NCBI GenBank assembly: GCA_029194535.1 | Contig: JARFXR010000002.1 | Coordinates: forward strand, 496,001-560,000 | DNA length: 64,000 nucleotides | Reading direction: 5' to 3' | Source of the DNA: Nitrospira sp. | GTDB taxonomy: Bacteria > Nitrospirota > Nitrospiria > Nitrospirales > Nitrospiraceae | In this document: positions 1-9,171 of the stretch, in pieces | How the letters are laid out: each line of letters opens with the position of its first letter | Position numbering within the stretch: the first letter of the stretch is position 1 | Made by a program: the position numbers and the translations under genes | The notes under the pieces: generated by a model | The model's input: the letters and a program-made list of their open reading frames with translations, nothing else | The model's database searches: none | What the model was told of the DNA's origin: nothing

Positions 1-1
1 G

Positions 2-256
2 AAGGTCATCCGGAACGCGGTGCACGTGGCACGCGAGATCGGACCCACCTATCTTCAGCTCTACACGCCCTGCATTCTGGAAATCGGGAAGAACAGCATG
101 GAAGGTTTGCAAGAAATGCGGGATTCCGAGAAGCCGACCGAGCGCTTTGCCTACAAGGAATACATCAGCGAACCTGCCAAGCAACTCCTGGCTGAGATGA
201 CGGCGAAAGAGAAGGAACGGAAAGCGGCGGCCAAGCAATTGGCAGGACAAGCCTAA
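2..256 (+). CDS. 2-oxoacid:ferredoxin oxidoreductase, beta subunit, C-terminal end (partial)
   Basis: Only the last 84 codons are in the window; the reading frame is open to the left edge. The visible part (start NAVHVAREIGPTYLQLYTPC) resembles the C-terminal end of the thiamine-diphosphate-binding beta subunit of pyruvate or 2-oxoglutarate:ferredoxin oxidoreductase, followed by a Lys/Ala-rich helical tail. It ends 18 bp before the gamma subunit gene, so the two are probably cotranscribed. In autotrophic Nitrospira these enzymes carry out reductive carboxylation in the reductive TCA cycle; that role here is inferred. Whether the substrate is acetyl-CoA or succinyl-CoA cannot be decided from this fragment. 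Alone it would be hard to name; the next two genes make the call reasonable. Confidence 0.7.
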   Translation, partial: KVIRNAVHVAREIGPTYLQLYTPCILEIGKNSMEGLQEMRDSEKPTERFAYKEYISEPAKQLLAEMTAKEKERKAAAKQLAGQA

Positions 257-274
257 CCCGACCGGAGGTCACAT

Positions 275-982
275 ATGATTAAGAAACGGCTCAATATCCG
301 GATGTCCGGCTTGGGGGGACAGGGCGCCGTCACAGCAGCGCACGTCTTAGCCATGGCCGCCAACCGCGACGGGAAGTTTTCCATTTCAAATCCGTTTTTT
401 GGGGCGGAGAAGCGAATGGCTCCGGCGGAAAGTTACTGTCGAATTGGGATCGAACGCATCTACGATCGCGGCGAGCTCGTCTTTCCGGACGTGATTCAAG
501 TGTTCCATCCTCAGGTTATTACCATGGGGAAGAGCTATACGATGCCTTTCTATTCCGGTGTGAAGGAAGGCGGGGTGGTCATCATCAATTCGGCTCAGCC
601 TCTTCTTTCGGAAGAAGACATTCAACGACTCAAGGATTTGAACGTCGCCGTGTTTTATATTGCGGGAACCGAGCTTGCTATTGAAGTCGCGGGTACCGAA
701 TTGTCCACCAATATGGCGATGATCGGCTCAGTATCGGGCATCACCAAATGCGTCACTATGGAAGCCCTCGACGGCGCCCTTCAAGAGCGCTTCGGTAAGA
801 AATTCGTGGCCTCCGGCGGTACAGCTTCGTTGGACGAGGCGATCAAGAAGAAGTTTGCGAAGAAAGAGATGCTGCTGGCCAAGAATCTGGCGACTGTAAA
901 ACGTGCCTACGAGATCGCCAGCGAATGGGCGGCAAAGAACAAAGTCGAGCTGCAGGTCGGTAATCCGGCCGTTGCCGCGTAA
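275..982 (+). CDS. 2-oxoacid:ferredoxin oxidoreductase, gamma subunit
   Basis: A 235-residue protein with the pyruvate/ketoisovalerate oxidoreductase gamma domain. The N-terminal segment RMSGLGGQGAVTAAHVLAMA is the typical glycine-rich beginning of this family, followed by a pocket segment containing FFGAEKRMAPAESYCRI. In these enzymes the gamma domain contacts coenzyme A and helps position the electron-transfer subunit. The ATG at 275 follows a clear GGAGG ribosome-binding site. It sits between the beta fragment and the ferredoxin-like delta gene. The gene order matches the multi-subunit (split) form of the enzyme; any alpha gene would lie left of the window. Confidence in the family is high; the exact 2-oxoacid substrate is unknown. 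Confidence 0.88.
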   Translation: MIKKRLNIRMSGLGGQGAVTAAHVLAMAANRDGKFSISNPFFGAEKRMAPAESYCRIGIERIYDRGELVFPDVIQVFHPQVITMGKSYTMPFYSGVKEGGVVIINSAQPLLSEEDIQRLKDLNVAVFYIAGTELAIEVAGTELSTNMAMIGSVSGITKCVTMEALDGALQERFGKKFVASGGTASLDEAIKKKFAKKEMLLAKNLATVKRAYEIASEWAAKNKVELQVGNPAVAA

Positions 983-1001
983 GAAAAAGGAACCATCATT
1001 A

Positions 1002-1280
1002 ATGTACAACGTCGCGCAAGTCATCGATGACAAGTGTACGGCCAAGAAAGGTTGCCGACTCTGTATCATGTATTGCCCTGAGGCAAACTGCTTGGACCTC
1101 AATTCCGCCAAGATGGTCGCCGAGGTCACCATCGATCGTTGCAAGGGTTGCGAACTCTGCGTCGTGGTCTGCAACGCCGCCAAGCACGAAGCGATCGTCA
1201 TGCAGGCTGTCAGCGCCACCGGGCAGTTGATGTCGAAGAAAGGCGAATCTGCGGCATTGGGGCAGGCCTACCAAGGCTAA
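1002..1280 (+). CDS. 2-oxoacid:ferredoxin oxidoreductase, delta subunit (4Fe-4S ferredoxin domain)
   Basis: A 92-residue ferredoxin-like protein starting at ATG 1002 (MYNVAQVIDDKC), 19 bp after the gamma gene. Cysteines form two cluster-binding groups: CTAKKGCRLCIMYCPE near residues 13-28 and CKGCELCVVVC near residues 47-57. This fits the delta subunit, which passes electrons between external ferredoxin and the thiamine-diphosphate centre. The first group has an unusual spacing (C-x5-C-x2-C-x3-C) compared with the classic C-x2-C-x2-C-x3-C. A strong hairpin terminator follows, so this is the last gene of the operon. A longer reading frame begins upstream inside the gamma gene, but the ATG at 1002 gives a family-typical N-terminus. 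Confidence 0.85.
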   Translation: MYNVAQVIDDKCTAKKGCRLCIMYCPEANCLDLNSAKMVAEVTIDRCKGCELCVVVCNAAKHEAIVMQAVSATGQLMSKKGESAALGQAYQG

Positions 1281-1303
1281 GCCGATACGGTTCGAATCGA
1301 AAG

Positions 1304-1335
1304 ACCCCATGGCGTTCTCGCTATGGGGTTTTTTG
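1304..1335 (+). terminator. Rho-independent terminator after the oxidoreductase operon
   Basis: The arms ACCCCAT (1304-1310) and ATGGGGT (1323-1329) are perfectly complementary, with a 12-nt loop, and a run of T residues follows at once. It lies 23 bp after the delta-subunit stop codon and 25 bp before the next start, so it should end the oxidoreductase transcript. Confidence 0.85.
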
Positions 1336-1360
1336 TTGGGACATTCGAAAAGGGTGCACC

Positions 1361-1630
1361 ATGGAATCCGAAGACAACGTGATCGACGAATTGTTGAAAG
1401 AAATTACAGACCTGATCACTCAGTACCCGAAAGCCATTGAACGCCGTGCAGCGGCCATTCAGGCCGCGGGCAAAGACCCCGAGCTCGTGGAGAAGCTGGT
1501 CAAGGCTGCCGATACCATGCGCGACAGCGGCAATCTCTATCTGACTTGGGCCAAGCATTATGCGGCCTTGGCCGAGGGGAACACCGACGCTTCCAGCGAC
1601 GAGGACGAAACCGAAGATTTCGACGTTTGA
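1361..1630 (+). CDS. Small acidic helical protein of unknown function
   Basis: An 89-residue reading frame from ATG 1361 (MESEDNVIDELLKEITDLIT). It is mostly predicted helical and ends in a strongly acidic tail (SSDEDETEDFDV). There is no signal peptide, membrane segment or recognisable motif. It lies just after the oxidoreductase terminator and 63 bp before tRNA-Asn, so it is probably transcribed separately. The sequence is compositionally ordinary and free of stops, which supports a real gene, but I do not recognise the family. A link to carbon fixation is possible by position only. Confidence 0.6.
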   Translation: MESEDNVIDELLKEITDLITQYPKAIERRAAAIQAAGKDPELVEKLVKAADTMRDSGNLYLTWAKHYAALAEGNTDASSDEDETEDFDV

Positions 1631-1693
1631 AAATTCCTCCCCCTTCCGTACAGACTTTTGCTAGAATGCCTTTCCTCCAATTGACTTCTGCGT

Positions 1694-1769
1694 TCCCCGG
1701 TAGCTCAGTTGGTAGAGCAGCCGGCTGTTAACCGGCTGGTCGCAGGTTCGAGTCCTGCCCGGGGAGCCA
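1694..1769 (+). tRNA. tRNA-Asn (anticodon GTT)
   Basis: A complete cloverleaf can be drawn. The acceptor stem is TCCCCGG (1694-1700) with CCGGGGA (1759-1765). The D arm contains TAGCTCAGTTGGTAGAGCA. The anticodon stem GCCGG/CCGGC holds the loop CTGTTAA, giving anticodon GTT. The T arm is GCAGG-TTCGAGT-CCTGC. Discriminator base G1766 and an encoded CCA (1767-1769) follow. All invariant features are present, so it should be functional. Confidence 0.97.
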
Positions 1770-2340
1770 ACCCAGATCAAGAGGAGGCATACCCCATCGC
1801 GGGGTCCCGCCCTTCCTTTTCTCCGGCAGCACGGACCACCGGTCTGCAACTTCTCTTCATGATCAGCCGACGGATTTCGTGACGGACCCTCCTGCACTAG
1901 GGGTTAGGGTGCTTCTTTGCTTACTGAACACTCCCAGATCCCCCACCCTCTGTCCCAAGACAAGCAGCCCTCGAATCCCATTTGACTACCACCGCCTTGG
2001 AATCATCAATTTCCAATGCTTCTTCTGACAGAAAGAATTGGACAAGCCCAGGTTGAGGAGGAGGCAACCTACCGGCAAGAGAGCTGGACCCGATGTGACT
2101 CTCATGCATGTCAGTGATGCCAGAACTTGATGGTATGGAAGCGACCCGGATGATTCAGCAGCAATGTCCGCCGCCGTCATAGTTGGATTGTCCGTCCATA
2201 ACGCGGAACAGTGAAACGGCTACCCACGCAGCCGGCGCCATCGCTTTGATCAATCGGACAGCAGCGGTTGACAGAACCGCGATTGCCGATGTCCCGGAAG
2301 GGAAGAGGAATCGCCCACCCACGCATGACAGCGTTCAAGG
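1770..2340. other. Intergenic stretch without a supported gene
   Basis: A short hairpin ACCCC-atcgc-GGGGT (1791-1805) followed by a pyrimidine-rich tract could end the tRNA transcript, but it is weak. Short reading frames here have no family signature, and the longest one over the tRNA is only an antisense translation of the tRNA. Nothing else is seen. Confidence 0.4.
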
Positions 2341-3552
2341 CTAGTACGAATCTGCGGCAAATGCCTTGATTTGGGAGAGTTTTAGGGGCGACAGCTTTAA
2401 GGTATCTCCCGGAAGGCTATTGTCATCCAGATCCGGCCATACCAATGCCAACTGATATCCTAAGCTCCGAATCAGCCTCAATCGCTCAAACACTGTGCGC
2501 GCGGGATCGCGGTCCCGGTGGTCCGGAAAGTCTTGGTCCCAGGGATGTCCATAGCTGCCCTTCGGAAGTGCTTCCCCTTTTATGTTTTCGTCTTTCTCAT
2601 ACCCCTTCCCAATCACGGACCCGAACTCACCAAGGATATGAGCGTTGGCCGTGCTAGCACTAGGCAAAGGTGTATAATCACCGAAGGGTCCGAATTTTTC
2701 TGAGTAATAGTGGAATTGTCGTTGCGTCCCTGTCGGCAATATGGAGAGGTCGGATTGGAAACGGTGTCCGACGGTCGAGGGAAATTTCTTGTCTTCAATC
2801 CAGTTCAAGGCCAACGAAATGAATGCTACCAAAGCGGATGGCTGTACATAGGGAAAAAGATGGAATGGCTTCTTGATGTTGATTGGGACAGGAATCACAG
2901 TCCAGATTGGTTCGTTGATCACTTCCCATGCATAGATCAATTTTTTGTAGTCCAGCGAGACTCGAAGAAATTCTCCCAGGACAGAGAAGAGAAACTTGTT
3001 TCGTTTCGTCGCATCCTCGGCAACACTCCCTCGTCCGCCAGCGTTGGTGATTGCGGTATCATGCGTCTCAAAAAACTCAAAGCTGATCAGCGATGGGATC
3101 AGTTGCATATTGACGGCTTTATGCATCTCCAACAATTGTCGGAAGTGGTCCAGGAATAATGGATCTAGCGTGGCTGGCGGATCAAAGGCAGTTAAAGGAT
3201 TACTCAAATTGATTAGAGGAGAGACGATGTCATTCTTCCCATATCGGGGCAGTAGTTGCATTCGCCCGAAGAAATTCACATCCATTACGGCTCGATTATT
3301 AACGTCAGTGGTCTGTGCCTTGATTACCCGTGGCGGTAGTCCATAGGTTAATCCATTGCCTAACAGCTGCCATCGAACGACTTGCACCCCATTGTCCTTG
3401 AGCACTTTCAAGTTGTCCGCCATCTGCTGTTTGAACTCAAGGTCCTTCCATTCCACTGAATAGTTCTGAGGCCACTGACCTTGTGGTAGGTGGGGTCCCA
3501 ACCAGCTCCCGAACTTGTTCGATGGCCAAGGATAGTTGTATCCGACAATCAT
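2341..3552 (-). CDS. Clan GH-A-like (GH5-type) glycoside hydrolase, apparently without signal peptide
   Basis: A 403-residue protein with the hallmarks of a (beta/alpha)8 clan GH-A hydrolase. An early strand carries GVQVVRWQLLG (about residues 55-65). The acid/base motif AWEVINEP is at about 208-215 (Glu214). The probable nucleophile is in ILGEFGSV (Glu309). No secretion signal is visible: the start MIVGYNYPWPSNKFG enters the barrel directly. The start codon has an AGAG-type ribosome-binding site. It lies 65 bp downstream of the 906-residue gene on the same strand, so the two are probably cotranscribed. Family assignment rests on the two glutamate motifs. Substrate is unknown; a barrel protein that has lost glycosidase activity cannot be excluded. 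Confidence 0.6.
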   Translation of the reverse strand: MIVGYNYPWPSNKFGSWLGPHLPQGQWPQNYSVEWKDLEFKQQMADNLKVLKDNGVQVVRWQLLGNGLTYGLPPRVIKAQTTDVNNRAVMDVNFFGRMQLLPRYGKNDIVSPLINLSNPLTAFDPPATLDPLFLDHFRQLLEMHKAVNMQLIPSLISFEFFETHDTAITNAGGRGSVAEDATKRNKFLFSVLGEFLRVSLDYKKLIYAWEVINEPIWTVIPVPINIKKPFHLFPYVQPSALVAFISLALNWIEDKKFPSTVGHRFQSDLSILPTGTQRQFHYYSEKFGPFGDYTPLPSASTANAHILGEFGSVIGKGYEKDENIKGEALPKGSYGHPWDQDFPDHRDRDPARTVFERLRLIRSLGYQLALVWPDLDDNSLPGDTLKLSPLKLSQIKAFAADSY

Positions 3553-3617
3553 CGGGATCTCTCTAAGTCAAAGAAAAGACACTGCTGAAGATGCGCGGGG
3601 CGTCTGTCATTTATTGA

Positions 3618-6338
3618 CTAAGCGATTGTCGCCAAATTGCTCGTTACGGCGATATCAGTGCCAGACGAAGGCGTGTACTCAAACCATTCAGCAATCAAAA
3701 GACCCTTCTCCCCCGCTTGCATAATACTGACTGGTTTTTGCGAGCCGTCATGCGCATTTGCCATGGCCTGCACGACAATGTGGGTCGAGTCTGGCACCGA
3801 GACAATCGGTTGGACCTCCTGCACGCCTGAATCATAATTGTCAATGATCGCAGTATATCCCGCCACAAATCCGGCACTTGTCGACACGGCAATGGTGACG
3901 GGGCTTGAATTCTGGGACAGGCGGTCGGTTGTGACAGTGGCCACCTGAGGTCCGTCGTCTGGCAACGGTGCACCACCTGGTGTCGTCGGAGGAATGCCAG
4001 GATAGTTGGTGTTGTTGTAGTCTGCAATCTGTTGTGCAATTGCCAAATAGGGGCCTGAATAGACGGCATCAACGGCACCACCTTCGGCAAATTTGACCCA
4101 GGCTTCCTCATAGCCCTCGCGAATCGTCAGTACTACTCGGGCGCTGCCGGAACGAAGAAAGCCTTGCCGCGTCAGGTCGGGATGGCGGATCGCACGAATA
4201 AATTCCCAGCTTCCCGGCACATCCCAAAAATAGGAATACAGGAAATACACCACGTTCTCCCATTCCACGGCGTCATTGATGAAGCGAACCATCTGTTCGT
4301 ACTGAGAGACCGTCGACCATGCGGTCGGAGACAGATTCGAGTCGTTCCCGGTAAAGGCGACCCCATACTTCAGCATATTCCCTACCGGATCAGTCGGATC
4401 CGGATTTGTCTTAAAGAGAGCCGCCACGTCCGCCGGCATAAAATCAAAGCCTTCGCCGAGCAACCACCGCAATACACATTTCATGATCTCGTCGTTTTCC
4501 TCACGTCGCAATGTCAACGTATCGACGTTCGCAATCTGAGCCTGCAGTGCGGCAATCTGAGCGTTCCAAGCCTGAAGTTGGGCATAATAGTTGGTTTGAG
4601 CGGCATTGTAGCAAGCGTTCCACACGGTAGATTGCCATTGCTGAATTGCCTCAGGGGTTGGTTCAAGTTGGACAACCAAACCAACGGTCGCTGGAGAAAC
4701 TAATCTGAAATGAAACGAAACAACTTGAGAGCCGGTCGCATGTAGAAGAAAGCTGTCCGTGACCAAGGGCGATTCGGAAGGAGGGGTGAAGCTGCTTGTG
4801 GCGAAATTGAGAACATAGTCTCGTATATCTTTGGTGCAGAGATACCCCGTGTCGGCTACTGCAAAATCATGGCGGTTGTAACTATCTTCATGACTGGTTT
4901 CAAGCGACGCGTGAACTTCCACACCTGTAATCCAATAGCCCGGAGGGACATCGAAAGGCAGAGAATACTCATGCCAATCACGATTGTCATCTCCGGCCGG
5001 CGGCAACCCACCAGCTGCCTGAGTCAGTTGAAGCGGGGGGGGAGACGGGTTGGGCGGCGGTGGCAATTGAACGTTGAATTGTTCGCTGAGCCGTTGCCAA
5101 GTGGGAATATCCGGAGTGATTTGCCCGAAAGTAAGCGGAAACGAAAACACCTGATTGACTTTCTGTTGCAATTCCCACATTTGGGCATGGATTTTACGCA
5201 TTGCCGCACCTGGTTCCGGAATCACGATGTCATACGTTAGACGCAATCCATAACGGTATAAGCCGACATGCCATTTACGCATCAAACTGAAATAATCGAT
5301 CCGCATTGGATCTGTGGCGCTGGGATTTTTCAATATTCTCGTCGAGGTCTCGGAAGCGCCTGAAGTGGTTGAAGTCGAGATAGTCACTTTATGCGACTGC
5401 TTTACGCGCGACGAGGCTTTACGTGTGACCGCCAGAGCATCTTTTCGGCTATCTGTGGCCGATCTAGATGTTTGGTCTTGAATGCTGAACCCTGTGGAAC
5501 CCGAGGCAGTCACAAAATTTCCGAAACTACCTTGCACGTTCCCGGTTGCATTGAACTGATTGTTACGGGTCGCCTGGGAGGTCGTCGACTGTGCGAGTTC
5601 CGTATTTTCGGTCACTCCCGTCTCGCTGTAATCCTCTAGAGAATCTGTCACGATCGACGTGAATTCCTTGTTCGTGACGGACCATTCCTTTTGGATGACC
5701 GAGGTTTCCTCCATCGGAGCAAGACAGATGGTGGAAACTAACTCGCCACGTTCGAGGCCTGCTGGCGTCATTTCCAGGCGTTCTAGATTAAGCATGCCGA
5801 TGCGGACGGCAGCCGCATTCGCTTGAAAGTTTTTCGTGGCGGTTACGGCCTTTTGCAATAGGTTGGCGGCTACAGCCGGAGCTACTACGGAGGCAGGCCT
5901 CAGCGTCAGTCTGGTGGATACCGCGTTAGTCTGTTGGGGAGCTGCCAACGCATTCTGACGGCCCGCAATTACCGCGTTACCAAAGGTCGTGAGCGTGGAA
6001 ATACTTACCGAGGCCAATGCACTAGGGGAAGGAAGAAGCGCGGGCATAGGAGCGCCCTCAAATCGGCGCAAATTCTCTGCAAGACCGCCAACGGCGGTTG
6101 TGTTGTGTGGCACATTTTGTGGTCGATCCTGCTCAGACATTGACGAAAGGGCCTCATCCACTTCCCCAGGTTGCAAGTTGAGCTGGCGTAGATAACCGAA
6201 TTTTATGACAGCTGCCGTCGCCGCTGAGTGACTCTGATTGTCAGACGAATCACTTGTACTGTGCGCCTGTTCTGGCAATTTTAAGGGCACATAGGTCGCT
6301 TTCGGAACACGTCGGGCCGCATTAGTAAGGTTGGGCAT
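3618..6338 (-). CDS. Large (906-residue) protein of unknown family
   Basis: The start at 6338 has a strong AGGAGG ribosome-binding site. No signal peptide or membrane segment is apparent. The N-terminal 200 residues are Ala-rich. Residues about 230-340 are rich in Ser, Thr, Asn and Gln (for example TTSQATRNNQFNATGNVQG). Residues 345-420 (SLMRKWHVGLYRYGLRLTYD) look globular. A short proline run follows at 425-435, then a beta-rich domain, a short coiled coil near 605 (AWNAQIAALQAQI), and a C-terminal beta-rich domain. A shell, adhesin, baseplate-like or secreted-complex role could all be imagined, but none is shown. It probably forms a two-gene unit with the downstream GH-A-like hydrolase. I do not recognise the family. 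Confidence 0.75.
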   Translation of the reverse strand: MPNLTNAARRVPKATYVPLKLPEQAHSTSDSSDNQSHSAATAAVIKFGYLRQLNLQPGEVDEALSSMSEQDRPQNVPHNTTAVGGLAENLRRFEGAPMPALLPSPSALASVSISTLTTFGNAVIAGRQNALAAPQQTNAVSTRLTLRPASVVAPAVAANLLQKAVTATKNFQANAAAVRIGMLNLERLEMTPAGLERGELVSTICLAPMEETSVIQKEWSVTNKEFTSIVTDSLEDYSETGVTENTELAQSTTSQATRNNQFNATGNVQGSFGNFVTASGSTGFSIQDQTSRSATDSRKDALAVTRKASSRVKQSHKVTISTSTTSGASETSTRILKNPSATDPMRIDYFSLMRKWHVGLYRYGLRLTYDIVIPEPGAAMRKIHAQMWELQQKVNQVFSFPLTFGQITPDIPTWQRLSEQFNVQLPPPPNPSPPPLQLTQAAGGLPPAGDDNRDWHEYSLPFDVPPGYWITGVEVHASLETSHEDSYNRHDFAVADTGYLCTKDIRDYVLNFATSSFTPPSESPLVTDSFLLHATGSQVVSFHFRLVSPATVGLVVQLEPTPEAIQQWQSTVWNACYNAAQTNYYAQLQAWNAQIAALQAQIANVDTLTLRREENDEIMKCVLRWLLGEGFDFMPADVAALFKTNPDPTDPVGNMLKYGVAFTGNDSNLSPTAWSTVSQYEQMVRFINDAVEWENVVYFLYSYFWDVPGSWEFIRAIRHPDLTRQGFLRSGSARVVLTIREGYEEAWVKFAEGGAVDAVYSGPYLAIAQQIADYNNTNYPGIPPTTPGGAPLPDDGPQVATVTTDRLSQNSSPVTIAVSTSAGFVAGYTAIIDNYDSGVQEVQPIVSVPDSTHIVVQAMANAHDGSQKPVSIMQAGEKGLLIAEWFEYTPSSGTDIAVTSNLATIA

Positions 6339-7431
6339 ATTTCCTCCTGATGAGGTTTAAGGCCTAGATAAATATCTTTCACCAATGCCGCTCCTAGCCG
6401 CTGAGTAGTCTGATTTTCGTAATTCCCTGCCGTTCAGCAAGAATCTCTGTCAAGTGCTCGTATATTGGGCGCAATGGACATCGAACAAAACTGAGTTTAA
6501 GAAGCCGAGATTGATATTGGGGACATGGTGCGCGACGGGCATCGCAAAGGAAGCTGGTTCTTCCTGTCCCTCTTGCCGGTTCGTGGAGTCCTGTCGCTTC
6601 CACTTCTACCGGAGAGGATCGTCGAAATCAGGCATCCGCAGAACGGAATATTGAAGCCACGTCGCAAGAAGACTCTGTGCGATTTCCCTCCAGATTAGGA
6701 AGCGCCGGCATCCCACAAGTTAACGCAGTGGCGTAGGAAAGTAGTATGACGAGGTTCATTTAGGCTCGACTGGTGTGTGACAGGACAGCGGGCGTCAACG
6801 GATGCGGCAAGCAGCTTTCATTCCGCAGTCAAGACTGGAGAAATCATTTGAATGCCTGTTAAATCGCTAAGCACATTACATGGACGAGGGACACCAGTTG
6901 CTTCGGCCGCACATACTGTGCGATCGCACACCGCTCGTATTGGGCGGCTACGCACACATGGATACGTCAACCTCGTGGAATTTGCCTCGGAATGTCGATG
7001 CGGAAGGAGATGGACGGGAAGGCAATGACGACAGTATGTTCCGGTCCACAATTAATCGGAAGGAACGACTTCGACAAGCAGTTCGTACACTATTCTGTAG
7101 TAACGATGTGGTCATTTGCATTACACTTGACAAGCCTGGACATTTCTCCCTGAGATCCTCACACGACTTGTCCAGTACTCATCTTCACGTAACTTGGGGA
7201 TCCGATCTATGCGTTGCTGCGAAACAAAGCGACCTCAGTTTCTCCGAAGTATCTAGCAGGAGTCGATCGGGCGCCACGCCAGCTCAAGCGGAGATAGGGA
7301 GAAGCAGGATATTTGCTCTTTAATTCAGCGCGTTCGAGATCTGGAGCCGTCCGGCTGTTTGTAAGCCGCTTCTGTCGTCACGATCGATGAAGGTGGACAA
7401 AGTGCACATTGACATAACCGGAGGATGAATC
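6339..7431. other. 1.1-kb stretch with no supported gene
   Basis: All frames contain frequent stops. The short open frames (for example minus 6394-6603 and plus 6880-7323) have no recognisable motif and no good ribosome-binding site. The stretch must hold the promoter of the leftward 906-residue gene (near 6350-6400) and of the rightward haem-protein gene (before 7420). It may otherwise be decayed coding sequence. Confidence 0.4.
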
Positions 7432-8031
7432 ATGGATCTGAGAGGCTTTTGGTTGGGTCTCGCCGTTGGAACCGTTTCCACTTGTCTATTCAGTCCCTGG
7501 GTGTTCTCGGCCGCGAGCAAGGATCCGGACCCGTCCGATGGTATCGCACCGCAGGCTGTGGCCGATTATATCCATAGCATCATCCAAGCGGATCGAACCT
7601 TCTACACGAATGAAATCGTTGAACGGATGCAGACGAGAGGCATCGTTTCCGCGTCGGAGCATTGGAAGGAGACAGGAGATCTCCCGCTGCCTGCTCAATT
7701 TGTGCTCGAAACGGGTCGGCTCGTCGCTCAACAATCTAATGGAATGCGGTATCGGTTGATCAGCAATTGGCCGATCAACAAGAAGAACGGTCCGATGACG
7801 GAATTCGAGCAAACCGCTCTGGCAAAAGTCCTTGTCAATGCCGACCGCCCCTATACAGGCATTACGACGGAGGGTAAAACTCGCGTGTTTCAAGCGCTCT
7901 ACGCCGACAAAGCCATCTCTCAACGATGCGCTGATTGTCACAATGTGCATCCGAAGAGCACGAAAAGGAATTTCAAGTCCGGAGACGTGATGGGGGGGAT
8001 CCTGTTGACCATCCCGCTTTCTTCCAAATAG
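7432..8031 (+). CDS. Tll0287-like (DUF3365) c-type haem protein
   Basis: A 199-residue exported protein. Residues 1-28 form a signal peptide (LGLAVGTVSTCLFSPWVFSA). The body resembles the Tll0287-like/DUF3365 haem sensor fold, and the C-terminal third carries a single haem c motif CADCH at residues 166-170, followed by GDVMGGILLTIPL. In this family the domain often acts as a periplasmic haem-based sensor or electron carrier; here it stands alone, with no kinase attached. The start ATG follows GGAGG. It ends 96 bp before the YheT-like gene, so cotranscription is possible but not evident. Redox partner is unknown. Confidence 0.8.
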   Translation: MDLRGFWLGLAVGTVSTCLFSPWVFSAASKDPDPSDGIAPQAVADYIHSIIQADRTFYTNEIVERMQTRGIVSASEHWKETGDLPLPAQFVLETGRLVAQQSNGMRYRLISNWPINKKNGPMTEFEQTALAKVLVNADRPYTGITTEGKTRVFQALYADKAISQRCADCHNVHPKSTKRNFKSGDVMGGILLTIPLSSK

Positions 8032-8127
8032 AAACGACCTGTGACGCTGCGGACTTCAGGACGGTCGGTCCCTGGATCGCCCGTCCCGCTGTGGCAGACC
8101 GACGATCCCTCCTGATAGTATGGCAAC

Positions 8128-9120
8128 GTGACACCGTTTCCGGATTTCGTCCCGTCCCCGCTCCTACGCAACCCTCACCTCATGACACTGCTCCCTCGGT
8201 ATTGGCCTCGGGGGCGCCTCTTGCACGGAATTGCGGTCGAATCCCGGCTCTTCACCGTCGCTGACGAGACGAGAATCCAGGGCTTCTGCCATTGGCAAGA
8301 ACATCGGCGGGCTCACCGAACCGTGGTTCTGGTGCATGGCCTCGAAGGCTGTAGCGAATCCCACTACATGCACGGGATCGCCGCCAAAGCCTACCGCGCA
8401 GGCATGAACGTGGTTCGCTTGAACCAGCGCAACTGCGGCGGCACCGAGCATCTGACCTCCACGCTGTACAACAGCGGGTTGGGTCACGACTATCGAACGG
8501 TGGTGGACGAGTTGGTTCGCCTCGACGGCCTGGCCGGCATATGGCTGGTCGGCTATTCGATGGGGGGGAACCTGGTGCTGAGGGCAGCCGGTGAAACCGC
8601 CTCATTGCAGCCGGGGTTGGCCGGAGCAGTCGCGGTCTGCCCCAACATCGATCCCACACAATGCGTCGCCGCGCTGGAACATCCCAGGAACTGGATCTAC
8701 CACAGCCATTTCCTCACAAGTATGAAAGCGCGCATCCGCCGGAAAGCCCTGCTCTTTCCCGGTCGATGGGACCTTACCGACTTAGACGCCATCCGCACGC
8801 TACGCGAATTCGACGACCGTTATACCGCACGCGACGGCGGCTATCGAGACGGAGCGGACTACTATGACCGCGCCGGGGCAAGACACGTATTGAAGTCGAT
8901 CGCCGTTCCCACGGTCATCATCACGGCTCAGGACGACCCCTTCATCCCTTATGACATGTTCGACACGGCGGCCATCCGAGAGAATCCAAAAATCCGACTG
9001 ATCGCACCTCGGCACGGAGGGCACTGCGGGTTCGTCCAGCCGCGCCGCGCCGACGAGGACCGCTTTTGGGCCGAAAATCGGATCATCGACCTGATGACCC
9101 GACGCGACGGCGCGCCATGA
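8128..9120 (+). CDS. YheT-family alpha/beta hydrolase
   Basis: A 330-residue protein opening with FVPSPLLRNPHLMTLLPRYW, the characteristic start of the YheT/UPF0017 hydrolase family. It carries VVLVHGLEG (oxyanion region, about 66-74), the nucleophile elbow GYSMGGN with Ser144, an acid in TAQDDPFIP, and a late histidine in RHGGHCGF. Members are cytoplasmic esterase-like enzymes of poorly known substrate. The start is GTG 8128, because the family-typical N-terminus begins there. The gene converges on the proteasome operon, with a 51-bp gap to the end of pafA. Confidence 0.85.
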   Translation: MTPFPDFVPSPLLRNPHLMTLLPRYWPRGRLLHGIAVESRLFTVADETRIQGFCHWQEHRRAHRTVVLVHGLEGCSESHYMHGIAAKAYRAGMNVVRLNQRNCGGTEHLTSTLYNSGLGHDYRTVVDELVRLDGLAGIWLVGYSMGGNLVLRAAGETASLQPGLAGAVAVCPNIDPTQCVAALEHPRNWIYHSHFLTSMKARIRRKALLFPGRWDLTDLDAIRTLREFDDRYTARDGGYRDGADYYDRAGARHVLKSIAVPTVIITAQDDPFIPYDMFDTAAIRENPKIRLIAPRHGGHCGFVQPRRADEDRFWAENRIIDLMTRRDGAP

Positions 9121-9171
9121 ATGTCGGGCTCACGGGAGGATTCGAGAGGTGGCTCGGACTTGCCGAACCGG

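Noticed and set aside
1661-1897. Minus-strand 78-codon open frame over the tRNA
   Set aside because: It is the antisense translation of tRNA-Asn and flanks; such frames are a known annotation artefact.
6394-6603. Minus-strand 69-codon frame containing RPIYEHLTEILAERQG
   Set aside because: A helical, regulator-like stretch, but no start site or family match and too short to support.
6880-7323. Plus-strand 147-codon frame
   Set aside because: No motif, no ribosome-binding site, atypical composition; likely chance.
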